From Betaproteobacteria bacterium (lineage in GTDB: Bacteria > Pseudomonadota > Gammaproteobacteria > Burkholderiales > Casimicrobiaceae): a DNA stretch of 64,000 nucleotides. Under the pieces are notes generated by a model. That model searched no databases and was not told where the DNA came from. It saw only the letters and a list, made by a program, of their open reading frames with translations. The stretch is from NCBI GenBank assembly GCA_016717855.1, contig JADKEV010000003.1, positions 124,001-188,000 on the forward strand. Reading direction: 5' to 3'. The translations under genes were made by a program, and so were the position numbers. This document shows positions 8,351 to 17,227 of the stretch, piece by piece; position 1 is the stretch's first letter, and every line of letters starts with the position of its first letter.

Positions 8351-9043
8351 TTGCGCCATCGAAAGTCCCGCGTCTTGAACCTGGCTCGACAATTTGCGCC
8401 GGTACTCCTGTGCCTGGTGTTCGCCGGTTGCGCGGGTCACCGGGATATCGTCGGCGCGACGCAGGGAGATGCCGGGATCCCGCGCGCGGGCGAACCGAAC
8501 GTGGCCCGGCTCGCCGAAGGCGGGTACGTGCTGTACGTGCGCCACGGCAAGACCGACTCGACCTTCCAGGACAAGCTGGACAAGCAGAACTGGTGGAAAT
8601 CGTGCGACACGCGCGTCCATCGCCCGCTGTCGGATGAGGGTCGCGCGCAGATGTTGAACATGGGCAAACAGATGCGCGAGCTCCGCATCCCGGTGGCGAG
8701 TGTCGTGACCAGCGAGTACTGCCGGGCCGTCGACAGCGGGTTGCTGCTGCAGCTGGTGCCAACTGTCCAGGATCCCGCGCTGAACTATGCCGACGCGCAG
8801 CGATACCTCAAGCGCTCGGATCTGCAGATGGCCGCCGGCATGCGCGCGCTGTTCGCCGAACCGCCGCCGCCGGGCCGCAACGTCATCCTGGTCGCGCATG
8901 TGCACAGCTTCAATCCGGCGCTCGATGCGGCGTTCTCGCAACTTGCGGAAGCTGAAACCGTCGTAATCAAACCCGGGGGTGAGGGGAAGTTCGACATTGT
9001 CGGCCGCATCACGGTCGACCGGTGGGCGCTGAGGGCGAAGTAG
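8351..9043 (+). CDS. Histidine phosphatase superfamily lipoprotein
   Basis: About 230 residues. The N-terminus is basic, then hydrophobic, and ends in a lipobox LVFAGC with C27 as the probable lipidated residue, so it is likely membrane-tethered on the periplasmic side. The catalytic RHG motif of the phosphoglycerate-mutase-like phosphatases is R64-H65-G66 (YVRHGKTDS). A second histidine in LVAHVHSF and an acidic residue in TSEY are also typical. The substrate is unknown. The start is uncertain: TTG at 8351 and TTG at 8375 are both possible and neither has a strong ribosome-binding site; no ATG fits. It follows the two candidate sRNAs and is followed by a cluster of palindromic repeats. Confidence 0.78.
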   Translation: MRHRKSRVLNLARQFAPVLLCLVFAGCAGHRDIVGATQGDAGIPRAGEPNVARLAEGGYVLYVRHGKTDSTFQDKLDKQNWWKSCDTRVHRPLSDEGRAQMLNMGKQMRELRIPVASVVTSEYCRAVDSGLLLQLVPTVQDPALNYADAQRYLKRSDLQMAAGMRALFAEPPPPGRNVILVAHVHSFNPALDAAFSQLAEAETVVIKPGGEGKFDIVGRITVDRWALRAK

Positions 9044-9118
9044 GATGGGTCGAGCGTGGGATGGGTCGCGCGTGGGATGGGTCGCGCGTAGGATGGGTGG
9101 AGCGCAGCGATACCCATC
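9043..9118. repeat. Three tandem half-copies plus one full copy of the dispersed palindrome
   Basis: GGATGGGTCGAGCGT at 9043, then GGATGGGTCGCGCGT near 9059 and 9075 with a 16-base period, then a complete 28-base element at 9091-9118. Only the left arm is repeated in tandem, which suggests local duplication at the 5' side of the element. Confidence 0.85.
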
Positions 9119-9214
9119 GCGGCTGGAAAGGTACCTGCGCTCCATTCAGCAATGAGCGCAGGGATGCGGCGGGCAGTACAGGCAATCGCGGTCGTCCGGC
9201 ATTGCGCGTGACCC

Positions 9215-9242
9215 GATGGGTATCGCTGCGCTCCACCCATCC
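9215..9242. repeat. Dispersed palindromic repeat copy, inverted to the one at 9091
   Basis: GATGGGTATCGCTGCGCTCC then ACCCATCC. It is the reverse complement of the copy at 9091-9118, so the pair forms a 28-base inverted repeat around about 96 bases, as in BIME-like arrangements. Confidence 0.85.
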
Positions 9243-9247
9243 TACAA

Positions 9248-9337
9248 CAAGACCAGATTGCGGTTCCGGCAAGCACCGCTGCCGCGGTGCTTGACTTTTG
9301 CTGCGCAAAAGTCAGCCTGCGCCGCAATCTGGTCTTG
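9248..9337. repeat. Nested palindrome at the 3' end of proB
   Basis: A perfect 16-base inverted repeat, CAAGACCAGATTGCGG (9248-9263) and CCGCAATCTGGTCTTG (9322-9337), encloses two further hairpins: GCACCGC/GCGGTGC near 9272-9289 and GACTTTTG/CAAAAGTC (9293-9313). It ends two bases before the proB stop codon on the minus strand. It could terminate proB transcription or block convergent transcription. No T tract follows directly. Confidence 0.7.
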
Positions 9338-9339
9338 CT

Positions 9340-10458
9340 TCAAAGCAAGACCAGGTTGTCCCTGTGAATGAGCTCGGGTTCCTCGACGTAGCCCAGGATC
9401 GCCTCGATTTCGCTGCTCGGTTTTCTGAGGATGCGCTGGGTTTCCTGCGCGCTGTAGTTGACCAGGCCGCGGGCGATTTCCTTGCCGTCAACGCTCAGGC
9501 AGGTGACGACCGCGCCGCGCTCGAACTCGCCATGGCAGGCCACGACGCCGATGGGGAGCAGGCTCTTGCCGTCGCGCCGTATCACGCGCGCGGCGCCGTC
9601 GTCCAGCGTGAGCGTGCCGCGGACCTGCACATGATCGGCCAGCCATTGCTTGCGTGCGGCCAGCGACAACGGATCGGCCTGCAGATGCGTGCCGATGACT
9701 TCCCCGGCAGCCAGGCGCAGCAGCACGCTCGGTTCGCGGCCGCTGGCGATGATCGTCGACACGCCGCCCCGCGCGGCACGCTTGGCGGCGAGGATCTTGG
9801 TCAGCATCCCGCCCTTTCCAAGATCCGAGCCGGCGCCGCCCGCCATCGCTTCGAGCGCCGGGTCCCCCGCCTTGGCATGCTGGACGAACGTCGCCGCCGG
9901 GTCGCGGCGCGGGTCGCCGGTGTAGAGCCCCGCCTGGTCCGTCAGGATGATCAGGACATCCGCTTCGATCAGGCTGGCGACCAGCGCGCCCAGCGTGTCG
10001 TTGTCGCCCACCTTGATTTCCTCGGTGACGACGGTGTCGTTCTCGTTGATGACCGGAATGACATTGAGTCCGAGCAAGGTGCGCAGCGTGGTCCTGGCAT
10101 TGAGATAGCGCTTCCTGTCCGCCATGTCGTCGTGCGTGAGCAGGATCTGCGCCGTGTGCAGTCCGAATTGCGCGAAGCTGGACTCGTAGCCCTGGATCAA
10201 CCCCATCTGGCCGACGGCCGCAGCGGCCTGTTGTTCGTGCACGGCCGACGGCCGCCGGGTCCAGCCCAGGCGCTGCATGCCCTCGGCGATCGCGCCACTG
10301 GATACCAGCACGACTTCCCTGTCCTGCACCTTGAGTTCGGCGATCTGCCGCGCCCACTCGCCGATCGCGGCAAGGTCGAGACCGCGGCCCTCATTGGTGA
10401 CCAGGCTCGAGCCGACCTTGACGACAATGCGGCGCGCAGCGGCGGCGAGGGAACGCAT
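9340..10458 (-). CDS. proB: Glutamate 5-kinase
   Basis: A 372-residue enzyme catalysing the first, feedback-regulated step of proline biosynthesis, ATP-dependent phosphorylation of glutamate. The amino-acid-kinase domain (about 1-260) has RIVVKVGSSLV at the start, VLVSSGAIAEG, and INENDTV with GDNDTLGALVA. A C-terminal PUA domain (about 280-360) is present, as in long-form ProB. The start at 10458 gives MRSLAAAARRIVVKVGSS; only one base separates it from the obgE stop codon. It is the last gene of a minus-strand group, glycosyltransferase-obgE-proB, and proA is not in the window. Its 3' end abuts a nested palindrome. Confidence 0.95.
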   Translation of the reverse strand: MRSLAAAARRIVVKVGSSLVTNEGRGLDLAAIGEWARQIAELKVQDREVVLVSSGAIAEGMQRLGWTRRPSAVHEQQAAAAVGQMGLIQGYESSFAQFGLHTAQILLTHDDMADRKRYLNARTTLRTLLGLNVIPVINENDTVVTEEIKVGDNDTLGALVASLIEADVLIILTDQAGLYTGDPRRDPAATFVQHAKAGDPALEAMAGGAGSDLGKGGMLTKILAAKRAARGGVSTIIASGREPSVLLRLAAGEVIGTHLQADPLSLAARKQWLADHVQVRGTLTLDDGAARVIRRDGKSLLPIGVVACHGEFERGAVVTCLSVDGKEIARGLVNYSAQETQRILRKPSSEIEAILGYVEEPELIHRDNLVLL

Positions 10459-10459
10459 G

Positions 10460-11572
10460 CTAGCCCCGGCCGGGTTCCGCGGGTTCATCCTCGAGAGCCA
10501 GCGGCTCCGGGTCGTCCGGGCGCGGCGCTGGCGCATTCTCGTCCTCGATCGGCTCTGCCGCGCGCAACGCGATCAGATGCTCCGCGATTGCGCGCGTGAC
10601 CTTGAGGCAGCCCTCGCCGTTGATCGCCGAAATCAGGAACACGGGCCCGGCCGGCTGGTAGGCGGACAGGAATGCGTCCACTCGCGCCGCGCGGTCCTCT
10701 GCGGGAATCAGGTCCATCTTGTTGAGCACCAGCCAGCGCGGCTTGGCCGCCAGCGCGGCATCGTACTTCTCGAGCTCGTGCACGATCGAGCGCGCGTCAT
10801 GCACGGGGTCCGCGTCGGGGTCGAACGGGGAAAGGTCCACCAGATGCAGCAACAGTCGCGTGCGCTGCAGGTGACGCAGGAACTGGTGCCCCAGCCCGGC
10901 GCCTTCGGCGGCGCCTTCGATCAGCCCCGGCACGTCGGCGATCACGAAACTCTTGTCGGTGTCGACCCGGACCACGCCCAGGTTCGGATGCAGCGTGGTG
11001 AACGGGTAGTCGGCAACCTTGGGGCGGGCCGCCGACACGGCGCGGATGAACGTGGACTTGCCGGCATTGGGCAAGCCGAGCAGGCCGACGTCGGCCAGCA
11101 CTTTCAATTCGAGCTTGAGGTAGCGGGCAACGCCTTCTTCACCCTTGGTTGCCTGCCGCGGCGCGCGGTTGACGCTGGACTTGAAGTGGATGTTGCCCAG
11201 GCCGCCCTTGCCGCCCTGGGCCAGCAGCGCCTTCTGGTCGTGGCGCGCCAGGTCGGCAATCAACGTGCCGGTGTCCCGGTCGGTGATCACGGTGCCGACC
11301 GGCATCCGCAGCACGATGTCTTCGGCGCCGTGCCCGTATTGCTCGGCGCCGCGCCCGTTCTCGCCCTTCTTGGCGCGATGGATCCGCGCGAAGCGATAGT
11401 CGATCAGCGTGTTGAGGTTACGGTCGGCGATCGCCCAGATGCTGCCGCCGCGTCCGCCATCGCCGCCATCCGGCCCGCCGCGCGGCACGTACTTCTCGCG
11501 CCGGAAGCTGGCGGAGCCGTTGCCGCCGTTGCCGGCGATGACTTCGATTACTGCTTCGTCGATGAACTTCAT
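10460..11572 (-). CDS. obgE: Obg-family GTPase
   Basis: A 370-residue essential GTPase associated with the large ribosomal subunit and stress control. The glycine-rich Obg domain (1 to about 158) contains GGNGSASFRREKYVPRGGPD. The G domain has G1 GLPNAGKS (166-173), G3 DVPGLIEGA, G4 NKMDLI and G5 ISAI. The C-terminal tail is acidic and proline-rich. It lies one base before proB, the usual betaproteobacterial order obgE-proB; the customary rplU-rpmA genes upstream are replaced by a glycosyltransferase, while rpmE lies further upstream. The ATG at 11572 is the conserved MKFIDEA start. Confidence 0.95.
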   Translation of the reverse strand: MKFIDEAVIEVIAGNGGNGSASFRREKYVPRGGPDGGDGGRGGSIWAIADRNLNTLIDYRFARIHRAKKGENGRGAEQYGHGAEDIVLRMPVGTVITDRDTGTLIADLARHDQKALLAQGGKGGLGNIHFKSSVNRAPRQATKGEEGVARYLKLELKVLADVGLLGLPNAGKSTFIRAVSAARPKVADYPFTTLHPNLGVVRVDTDKSFVIADVPGLIEGAAEGAGLGHQFLRHLQRTRLLLHLVDLSPFDPDADPVHDARSIVHELEKYDAALAAKPRWLVLNKMDLIPAEDRAARVDAFLSAYQPAGPVFLISAINGEGCLKVTRAIAEHLIALRAAEPIEDENAPAPRPDDPEPLALEDEPAEPGRG

Positions 11573-11575
11573 GTC

Positions 11576-13231
11576 TTATCCGTTCGAGCGTTGGTACAGC
11601 CGGAACCGCTCGCTGTTGTCGCCGGGCCGGTTGCCTTCCCAGATGATGCGCCAGTTTCCATCCGGGCCCTCCGGAGAATCGTCGCTGCGGCTGCCCTGGT
11701 CGAGCAACAGCGAGCACGTTGCCGCGGGCTTGACCTCGACACGCTCGGTGCGCACGCCGATGAAGTAGTCGAGCAGCGCGCGCTGGGGCTCGCCGAGTCC
11801 GCGGCTGGCCAGGCAATCGTAACGCGCGGGCAGGACCTTCTGGATCTCAAGGATCATCGCGCGATAGCTGCGGCCGCTGTCCTCGACCGACAGCAGGATG
11901 GTCGAGTACAGGCCCCAGACCAGCGCCATGCCGACCGCCCAGTTGAGCACCGAACGGCGCGGCGACTGGCGCGCGGGCCGGATGATCGCGAACCACACGA
12001 GCGTAAAGAACACGGCGAGCGACAACGGCAGCCACTCGAGCTGCAGGCCCGCCCCGGCGGGCCGGAAGCGTATCAGGTACTCGTGGAGCGCCGGCGGCCA
12101 TTGCGCGTAGAAGGCCGTCCACGCCAGCCAGGCGAAGATCGCGCCCAGGCCGAAGGTGAGGATGCCGAACCAGTCCAGCGCCGACGAGGCGCCGCGCGGC
12201 AGCACGTCGATGCTGGCGCTGGCCAGCACGCACAGCGGCAGCAGCAGCGGCAGCGCGTAGACCATCCGGGCGTCGGCGGCGAAGCTCAGCACGACTAGCG
12301 CGATGACAAAGAATAGCAGCGGCAGCTGGATTCCCGGCCGGTTGAACCCGCCCATGTAGCCGCGGACCGCGGTCCAGATGGTCCAGGCCGCAAGGGGAAA
12401 CGCGGGCCAGGCGATCCACGCGATGTTCTTGAGGTAAAAGGTGTGGTCGCTCTCGGGACCGAGCCTGACGGTGCCGAAGAACCGGCCGAGATTCTGCGTG
12501 ACCAGCCACTCATTGAAGAGCAGCGGCGCGCGTTCGTAGAGCAGCAGCGGCCACACGCCAACCCAGGGCAGCGCGGCCAGCAGCGCGACCACGACCGTGC
12601 GCAGCAGCGACCATTCGCGCCAGTGCGGAAAGATCGGCAGCAGCAGGCCGGTGAGGGCGAGCAGGCCGGGACCGAGCAGGCCCTTGGCCATGAACGCAAT
12701 CCCGGCGCCGGTGCCCAGCCAGAAGCCGGCCCAGTAGGGGCGGCGCGGGGCCAGCGCGAGTCCGTACAGTCCCATGGCCAGCCCGCAGAGCAGCGCATTG
12801 TCGACCAGCAGCCGGTGCGCGGTTTCCGCCATCCCGACCGCCCCGACCAGCAGCAGCGCCGGCAGCCAGGCAAAGCCCTTGCCGTTCAATTCCCGCCCGG
12901 TCCGTCCCAGGAACAACAGGGTCAGCGCTACATACAGTAGCGTGGCCAGACGCGCGCCGTCGTGCAACGGCAGGAAGCCGCGGGTGAGCTGGGCGAAGAA
13001 TGCCGCGGTCACGACGAACAGCGGCGGCTTTTCCATGAAAGGCTCGCCGGCCAGCGTCGGCACGATCCATTGGCCGGATTGCGCAATGTCGTAGGCAAGC
13101 CCGAAGGTGTAGGCTTCATCGGGCTTCCATGGGTCGTGGCCGAACAGCCCGAGGGATGCCCAGACGATGCAGAACGCGGCCAGGCTGAAATGCTTGACCA
13201 GGCGCAGCGGGAGCGGGCCGTTGACGTTCAT
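11576..13231 (-). CDS. ArnT/PMT-like (GT39) membrane glycosyltransferase
   Basis: A 551-residue polytopic membrane protein with about ten to twelve hydrophobic helices and a soluble C-terminal periplasmic part. The N-terminal loop KPDEAYTFGLAYDIAQSG followed by FMEKPPLFV resembles the DEG...EKPPL signature of ArnT, which transfers aminoarabinose from undecaprenyl phosphate to lipid A, and of related PMT-family enzymes. Donor and acceptor cannot be told from sequence; arn genes are not nearby. The stop codon lies three bases before the obgE start, so it is probably transcribed with obgE and proB. Confidence 0.78.
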   Translation of the reverse strand: MNVNGPLPLRLVKHFSLAAFCIVWASLGLFGHDPWKPDEAYTFGLAYDIAQSGQWIVPTLAGEPFMEKPPLFVVTAAFFAQLTRGFLPLHDGARLATLLYVALTLLFLGRTGRELNGKGFAWLPALLLVGAVGMAETAHRLLVDNALLCGLAMGLYGLALAPRRPYWAGFWLGTGAGIAFMAKGLLGPGLLALTGLLLPIFPHWREWSLLRTVVVALLAALPWVGVWPLLLYERAPLLFNEWLVTQNLGRFFGTVRLGPESDHTFYLKNIAWIAWPAFPLAAWTIWTAVRGYMGGFNRPGIQLPLLFFVIALVVLSFAADARMVYALPLLLPLCVLASASIDVLPRGASSALDWFGILTFGLGAIFAWLAWTAFYAQWPPALHEYLIRFRPAGAGLQLEWLPLSLAVFFTLVWFAIIRPARQSPRRSVLNWAVGMALVWGLYSTILLSVEDSGRSYRAMILEIQKVLPARYDCLASRGLGEPQRALLDYFIGVRTERVEVKPAATCSLLLDQGSRSDDSPEGPDGNWRIIWEGNRPGDNSERFRLYQRSNG

Positions 13232-13272
13232 GAACGCCGGGCTGTGCTGGCGCGAAACGCGGGGGATTCAAT

Positions 13273-13296
13273 AAAAAAGGCAGCCGAGGCTGCCTT
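13273..13296 (-). terminator. Intrinsic terminator downstream of rpmE
   Basis: On the minus strand, a stem AAGGCAGC / GCTGCCTT with a four-base loop is followed by a run of six Ts (complement of 13273-13278). It lies about 55 bases after the rpmE stop. Confidence 0.82.
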
Positions 13297-13352
13297 CGGT
13301 ATTGCCTGCATGCGCATCATCGACGGTGCGTGGGCATGGCCCGATGCCACCC

Positions 13353-13571
13353 CTACGGGCGGGCCGCGCCGGTGCCGGTGTACTTCTGGCGGAACTTCTC
13401 CACTCGGCCGGCGGTGTCCATGATCTTCTGCTTGCCGGTGTAGAACGGATGGCAGGCCGAGCAGACTTCGATGTGCAGCGGCTTGTTGACCGTCGAGCCG
13501 GTCTTGAAGGCGTTGCCGCAGCTGCAGTTGACCTGGATTTCGTAATAATTGGGGTGGATGCCGGTTTTCAT
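13353..13571 (-). CDS. rpmE: Ribosomal protein L31 (zinc-binding form)
   Basis: A 72-residue 50S ribosomal protein. It has the four zinc-ligand cysteines C16, C18, C37 and C40 (NCSCGN and CSACHPFYTG), so it is the C+ form rather than the zinc-independent RpmE2. The N-terminus MKTGIHPNYY is typical. It stands as its own transcription unit with a terminator about 55 bases downstream on the same strand. Confidence 0.96.
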   Translation of the reverse strand: MKTGIHPNYYEIQVNCSCGNAFKTGSTVNKPLHIEVCSACHPFYTGKQKIMDTAGRVEKFRQKYTGTGAARP

Positions 13572-13829
13572 GATTGTTCCCTGATGGTTCCCAAGAGTGG
13601 CCGGATTGTGCGGCGCAACCGCGAAGTATACACGGAAATGTCCGCCGGCTCCAAGCCCCGGCTACGGCGGACAGTGGCACAGATGGGTGCGCGGCGCCCG
13701 AATTCAATGCCCGCCCGCAGTCGGCTAAGATACGGGGCGCAGCGAATGCCGGCCGCATCCGCACTACCGTTCGCGCGCGCCGCCCGGTGGCGGCCCGTTC
13801 CCGACTCTGCAGGGCTCTCCGCGACACCC

Positions 13830-14774
13830 ATGCGCACTTTCGATGCTGCAACGATCAGGTCGCGCCTCCCCTGGCCGAAAGTGATCGCAGCGCTCACCGC
13901 CGCGTTGCGCGCAGATGTCCACGCGCCGGTGCGCGCCAGCCACGCGATCGAGGTCCCGGGATTGCCGGCCGGTTCGCTGTTGCTGATGCCCGCCTGGCAG
14001 GTCGGCAACAGGATAGGCGTCAAGCTGGTCACGGTGTTTCCGGGCAAGCAGCCGCGCTCGGTGTCGGCAGTCTATGTCCTGTTCGACGGAATGAACGGCG
14101 AGCCGCTGGCGCTGCTCGATGGTGAAGAACTGACGGCGCGGCGGACCGCCGGCGCTTCGGCCCTCGCCGCGAGCCGTCTGGCGCGCGCGGACGCGCGCCA
14201 CCTGGTCATGGTGGGCGCCGGACGCCAAAGCCGCGGACTCATCGAGGCGCATTGCAGCGTCTCTCCCATCGACCGCGTAACGCTGTGGAGCCGCACCGCT
14301 GCACACGCTGCCGCAGCCGCGGCTGCGTACGCCGAGGCGGGCATGCCGGTCACTGCAACCATGGATCTCGAGTCTGCGGTGCGCCAGGCCGACATCGTCT
14401 CGTGCGCCACACTATCCACGGCGCCCCTGGTCCATGGCGCCTGGCTGCGGCCCGGCACGCACGTGGATCTCGTCGGAGCGTTCAAGGCAGGGATGCGGGA
14501 AACCGATGATGCGGTGATGCGGCGCGCGGACCTGATCCTGGTCGACGATCGCGCAGCGGCCCTCGCCGAAGGCGGGGACGTCGTGCAGGCGCTGCGTAGC
14601 GGCGCGATTCCGCCCCGCAAGATCACGGGCGACTTGCGCGACCTGGTGCGGGGGAGGATCACCGGGCGCGCCTCCGCCGATCAGATCACGGTGTTCAAGT
14701 CCGTGGGATTCGCGCTGGAAGACCTGGCTGCCGCCGATGCGGTCTACGGCGATGGCGGCGCCGTGAGCAGGTAG
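13830..14774 (+). CDS. Ornithine cyclodeaminase / mu-crystallin family protein
   Basis: A 314-residue NAD(P)-binding protein. The N-terminal domain has the family's substrate-side lysine in GVKLVTVFPGK (K65) and the ALLDGEELTARRTAGASALA segment that precedes the Rossmann domain. The Rossmann motif is VMVGAGRQSRG (126-136). Members are ornithine cyclodeaminases, lysine cyclodeaminases, alanine dehydrogenases or imine reductases, and the sequence does not decide among them. A neighbouring P450-ferredoxin pair starts 10 bases after the stop, so it may be the first gene of a catabolic operon. The ATG at 13830 is the first start that gives the family N-terminus; upstream sequence in this frame is not conserved. 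Confidence 0.8.
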   Translation: MRTFDAATIRSRLPWPKVIAALTAALRADVHAPVRASHAIEVPGLPAGSLLLMPAWQVGNRIGVKLVTVFPGKQPRSVSAVYVLFDGMNGEPLALLDGEELTARRTAGASALAASRLARADARHLVMVGAGRQSRGLIEAHCSVSPIDRVTLWSRTAAHAAAAAAAYAEAGMPVTATMDLESAVRQADIVSCATLSTAPLVHGAWLRPGTHVDLVGAFKAGMRETDDAVMRRADLILVDDRAAALAEGGDVVQALRSGAIPPRKITGDLRDLVRGRITGRASADQITVFKSVGFALEDLAAADAVYGDGGAVSR

Positions 14775-14784
14775 AATCACACCC

Positions 14785-16003
14785 ATGCCTGACGCCGCCA
14801 ATCCCCCGTCGCCCGAACCGCCGGGCTTTCCCTTCCAGCGCACCTGCCCATTCGACCCGCCGCCGCAATACGCCGCGGCGCGCGGCAGGCGCGGTGTGTC
14901 CGGTCCGGTTGTGGAACGGCAAGCGCGCCTGGCTGGTGACGCGCCACGAAGACATCCGTGCCGTGCTCTCCGACGATGCGCGCTTCTCCGGCGCGATGGC
15001 GAATCCGGACTTCCCGGCAATCACACCGGCGCGGGTCATGGTCGACCGGAACGAGCGCGCTTTCGTCGGCATGGATAACCCGGCGCACGATGCGTACCGG
15101 CGTTTGTTCACCCGCGAATTCTCGGTGCGGCGGATGCAGGCTCTGGCACCGGCCATTGCCGCGATCGCCGAAGGTCTGCTCGACGACCTGGAGCAGAGCG
15201 GTCCGCCGGCCGACCTGGTGCCGGCGCTGGCAGTGAAGTTTCCGTCGCTGGTGATGTCGGCGCTGTTCGGCTCGCCGTACGAAGACCATGAGTTCATCAT
15301 CCGCTGCGCGGTGGCGCGGCACGGCCTGACGCAGTCGGCCGCGGACGCCGGGACGAAGGCGCGCGAGCTGGCGGCCTACGTGCGCCGCCTGATCGACGCC
15401 AAGGAAGCCGACCCCGGCGACGACATGGTCAGCCGCATCATCGAAGAGCACGTGAAGCCGGGCCGGCTCTCGCGCGACGACTTTGCCGAGATCGGCGCGA
15501 TGATCTTGCGCGCCGGGCACGACACCACGACGAACATGATCGGCATGGGCACGCTGCTGTTGCTGCAGAACGGCGAAATGCGCCGGCGACTCGCGGCCGA
15601 CCCGGCATTGATCGAAGGTGCGGTGGACGAACTGCTCCGCTATGTGAGCCCGGTGCAGTTCTCGCCCCGGCGCGTGGCGCTGGAGGATGTCGAGATCGGC
15701 GGCGTGACGATACCGAAGGGCGAGGGCCTGTTCATGCTGCTCGCCTCGGCGAATCGCGACCAAGCGATGTTCGCGCGTCCCGATACTCTTGATGCCGGGC
15801 GCGATGCGTCGCGGCACCTGGCATTCGGCTACGGCATCCATCAGTGCCTCGGGCAGATGCTGGCGCGGGTCGAGCTGCGGATCGTGTTCGAGACGATCCT
15901 GCGCCGGCTGCCCGGCCTGCGGCTGGCCGTCCCCCTGGAGGAGATCCGCTTCAAGCACGACATGCAGATCTACGGCGTGCACAACCTGCCGGTGGCCTGG
16001 TGA
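14785..16003 (+). CDS. Cytochrome P450, frameshifted near its N-terminus
   Basis: A bacterial class I P450 of about 405 residues after repair. Diagnostic motifs are the I-helix oxygen-binding LRAGHDTTTN, the ExxR-type helix VDELLRYVSP, and the heme loop FGYGIHQCLGQMLARVEL with the cysteine thiolate ligand. The first 35 residues, including FPFQRTCPFDPPPQY, are in one frame; from VCPVRLWNGKRAW (about 14894) the protein continues in the next. The coding length is one base too long, so an extra base lies between about 14870 and 14894. It overlaps its ferredoxin gene by four bases (GTGA). The substrate is unknown. Confidence 0.88.
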
Positions 16004-16203
16004 TCAGGATCTACATCGACGAGCAGAAGTGCATCGGCGCCGGCCATTGCGTGCGCAGCGCGCCGGACGTTTTCGACCAGCGCGAGGACGACGGCATCGT
16101 CGTGCTGTTGACGGGTGAGGCGCCGGATGAACAGGCGCCCCGTTTGAAGAAGGCCGTGGAACTGTGCCCGGCGCAGGCAATCCGCATTGAAACCACCGAA
16201 TGA
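16000..16203 (+). CDS. Small [3Fe-4S]-type ferredoxin paired with the P450
   Basis: A 67-residue ferredoxin that should deliver electrons to the P450. Cysteines C11, C17 and one before the late proline (ELCPAQAI) match the three-cysteine pattern of P450-associated ferredoxins; the position of the fourth ligand is occupied by A14. The GTG start at 16000 overlaps the P450 stop codon, so expression should be coupled. A ferredoxin reductase is not present in the window. Confidence 0.85.
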   Translation: MIRIYIDEQKCIGAGHCVRSAPDVFDQREDDGIVVLLTGEAPDEQAPRLKKAVELCPAQAIRIETTE

Positions 16204-17215
16204 ACCCAGGAGACGAGCATGCAAGCCCTGAAAGACCACTTTCGGCGGCCGTTGGCGCCGCCCTGGCCGCGACCATCGCCCTCGCGCCATGCGTGGCGCA
16301 GGCGCAGGACTACCCCTCCAAGCCGATCCGGTTGCTGATCCCGTTCCCTCCCGGCGGCGGCACTGACTTCGTCTCCCGCGTGGTTGCCACCAAGCTGACG
16401 GAGACGCTCAAGTGGCAGGTGATACCCGAGAATCGACCCGGCGCATCGGGCAACCTCGCCATCGCCGAAGCTGCCAAGTCCGCTCCCGACGGCTACACGA
16501 TCGTGATGGGGCAGTCGGACAACATGATGCTCGGTCCCTGGCTCTATCCGAACGTGGGCTACGACACGGTGCAGAGCTTCATGCCAATCGTGCAGGTGTC
16601 CGAAGCGCCGCTCGCCATCGTCAGCAACGCGGCGCCGCCCGCACGCAAACTCCGGGCAACGTGGCCGACATGGTCGCGAAGGGGAAGTCCGGAGCCGGCC
16701 TCACCTGGGCCACCGCGGGCAACGGCAGCCTGGGCCACGTGTTCGGCGAGCAATTCAAGTCGACCGCCGCGATCAAGCTGTTGCAGGTTCCCTACAAGGG
16801 CGCGGCGCCGGGCCTCAACGACCTGATGGTCGGGTCCGTCGATGTGGCGATCATGTCGGTCCCGTCAGTCCTGCCCCTGGTGCGCGGCGGCAAGCTCAAT
16901 CCGGTGGCGGTGACGACGAGCAAGCGCGCGGCGATGCTGCCCGACACGCCGACGCTCAGCGAAGCCGGCATCAAGGGCATCGATGCGGGGATCTGGCTGG
17001 GGTTGTTCGCGCCGGCCGGCACGCCGCCGGCGATCGTCGCGCGCCTGAATGCCGAAGTGAACAAGGTCCTGCAGATGCCCGACGTGCGCGAGAAGATCGC
17101 CAACGGCGGCGCCACCGCGATCGGCGGCTCGTCCGAGGACTTCGCCGCGTTCGTGCGCGCCGACTATGCCAAGTGGGGCAAGGTCGTCAAGGAAGCAGGC
17201 ATCAAGCTCGAGTAG
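16200..17215 (+). CDS. Tripartite tricarboxylate transporter (Bug) receptor, frameshifted
   Basis: A periplasmic solute-binding protein of about 330 residues. The signal peptide ends AQAQ, followed by DYPSKPIRLLIPFPPGGGTD, the standard Bug family opening, and later PDGYTIVMGQ, VPYKGAAPGL and APAGTPPAIVARLN. The coding sequence changes frame near 16646-16652, where one base is missing; after it the protein continues GNVADMVAKGKSGAG. The start is also unclear. ATG 16200 overlaps the ferredoxin stop, while ATG 16219 has an AGGAG ribosome-binding site but is out of frame with the signal peptide, hinting at a second small error. Bug proteins bind carboxylates; the ligand is unknown. Confidence 0.82.
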
Positions 17216-17227
17216 CGGCCTGCCGCA

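Noticed and set aside
8146..8637. A small ORF running through the sRNA promoter and terminator into the phosphatase gene
   Set aside because: No ribosome-binding site, runs across a strong terminator, and the downstream part is out of frame with the true lipoprotein.
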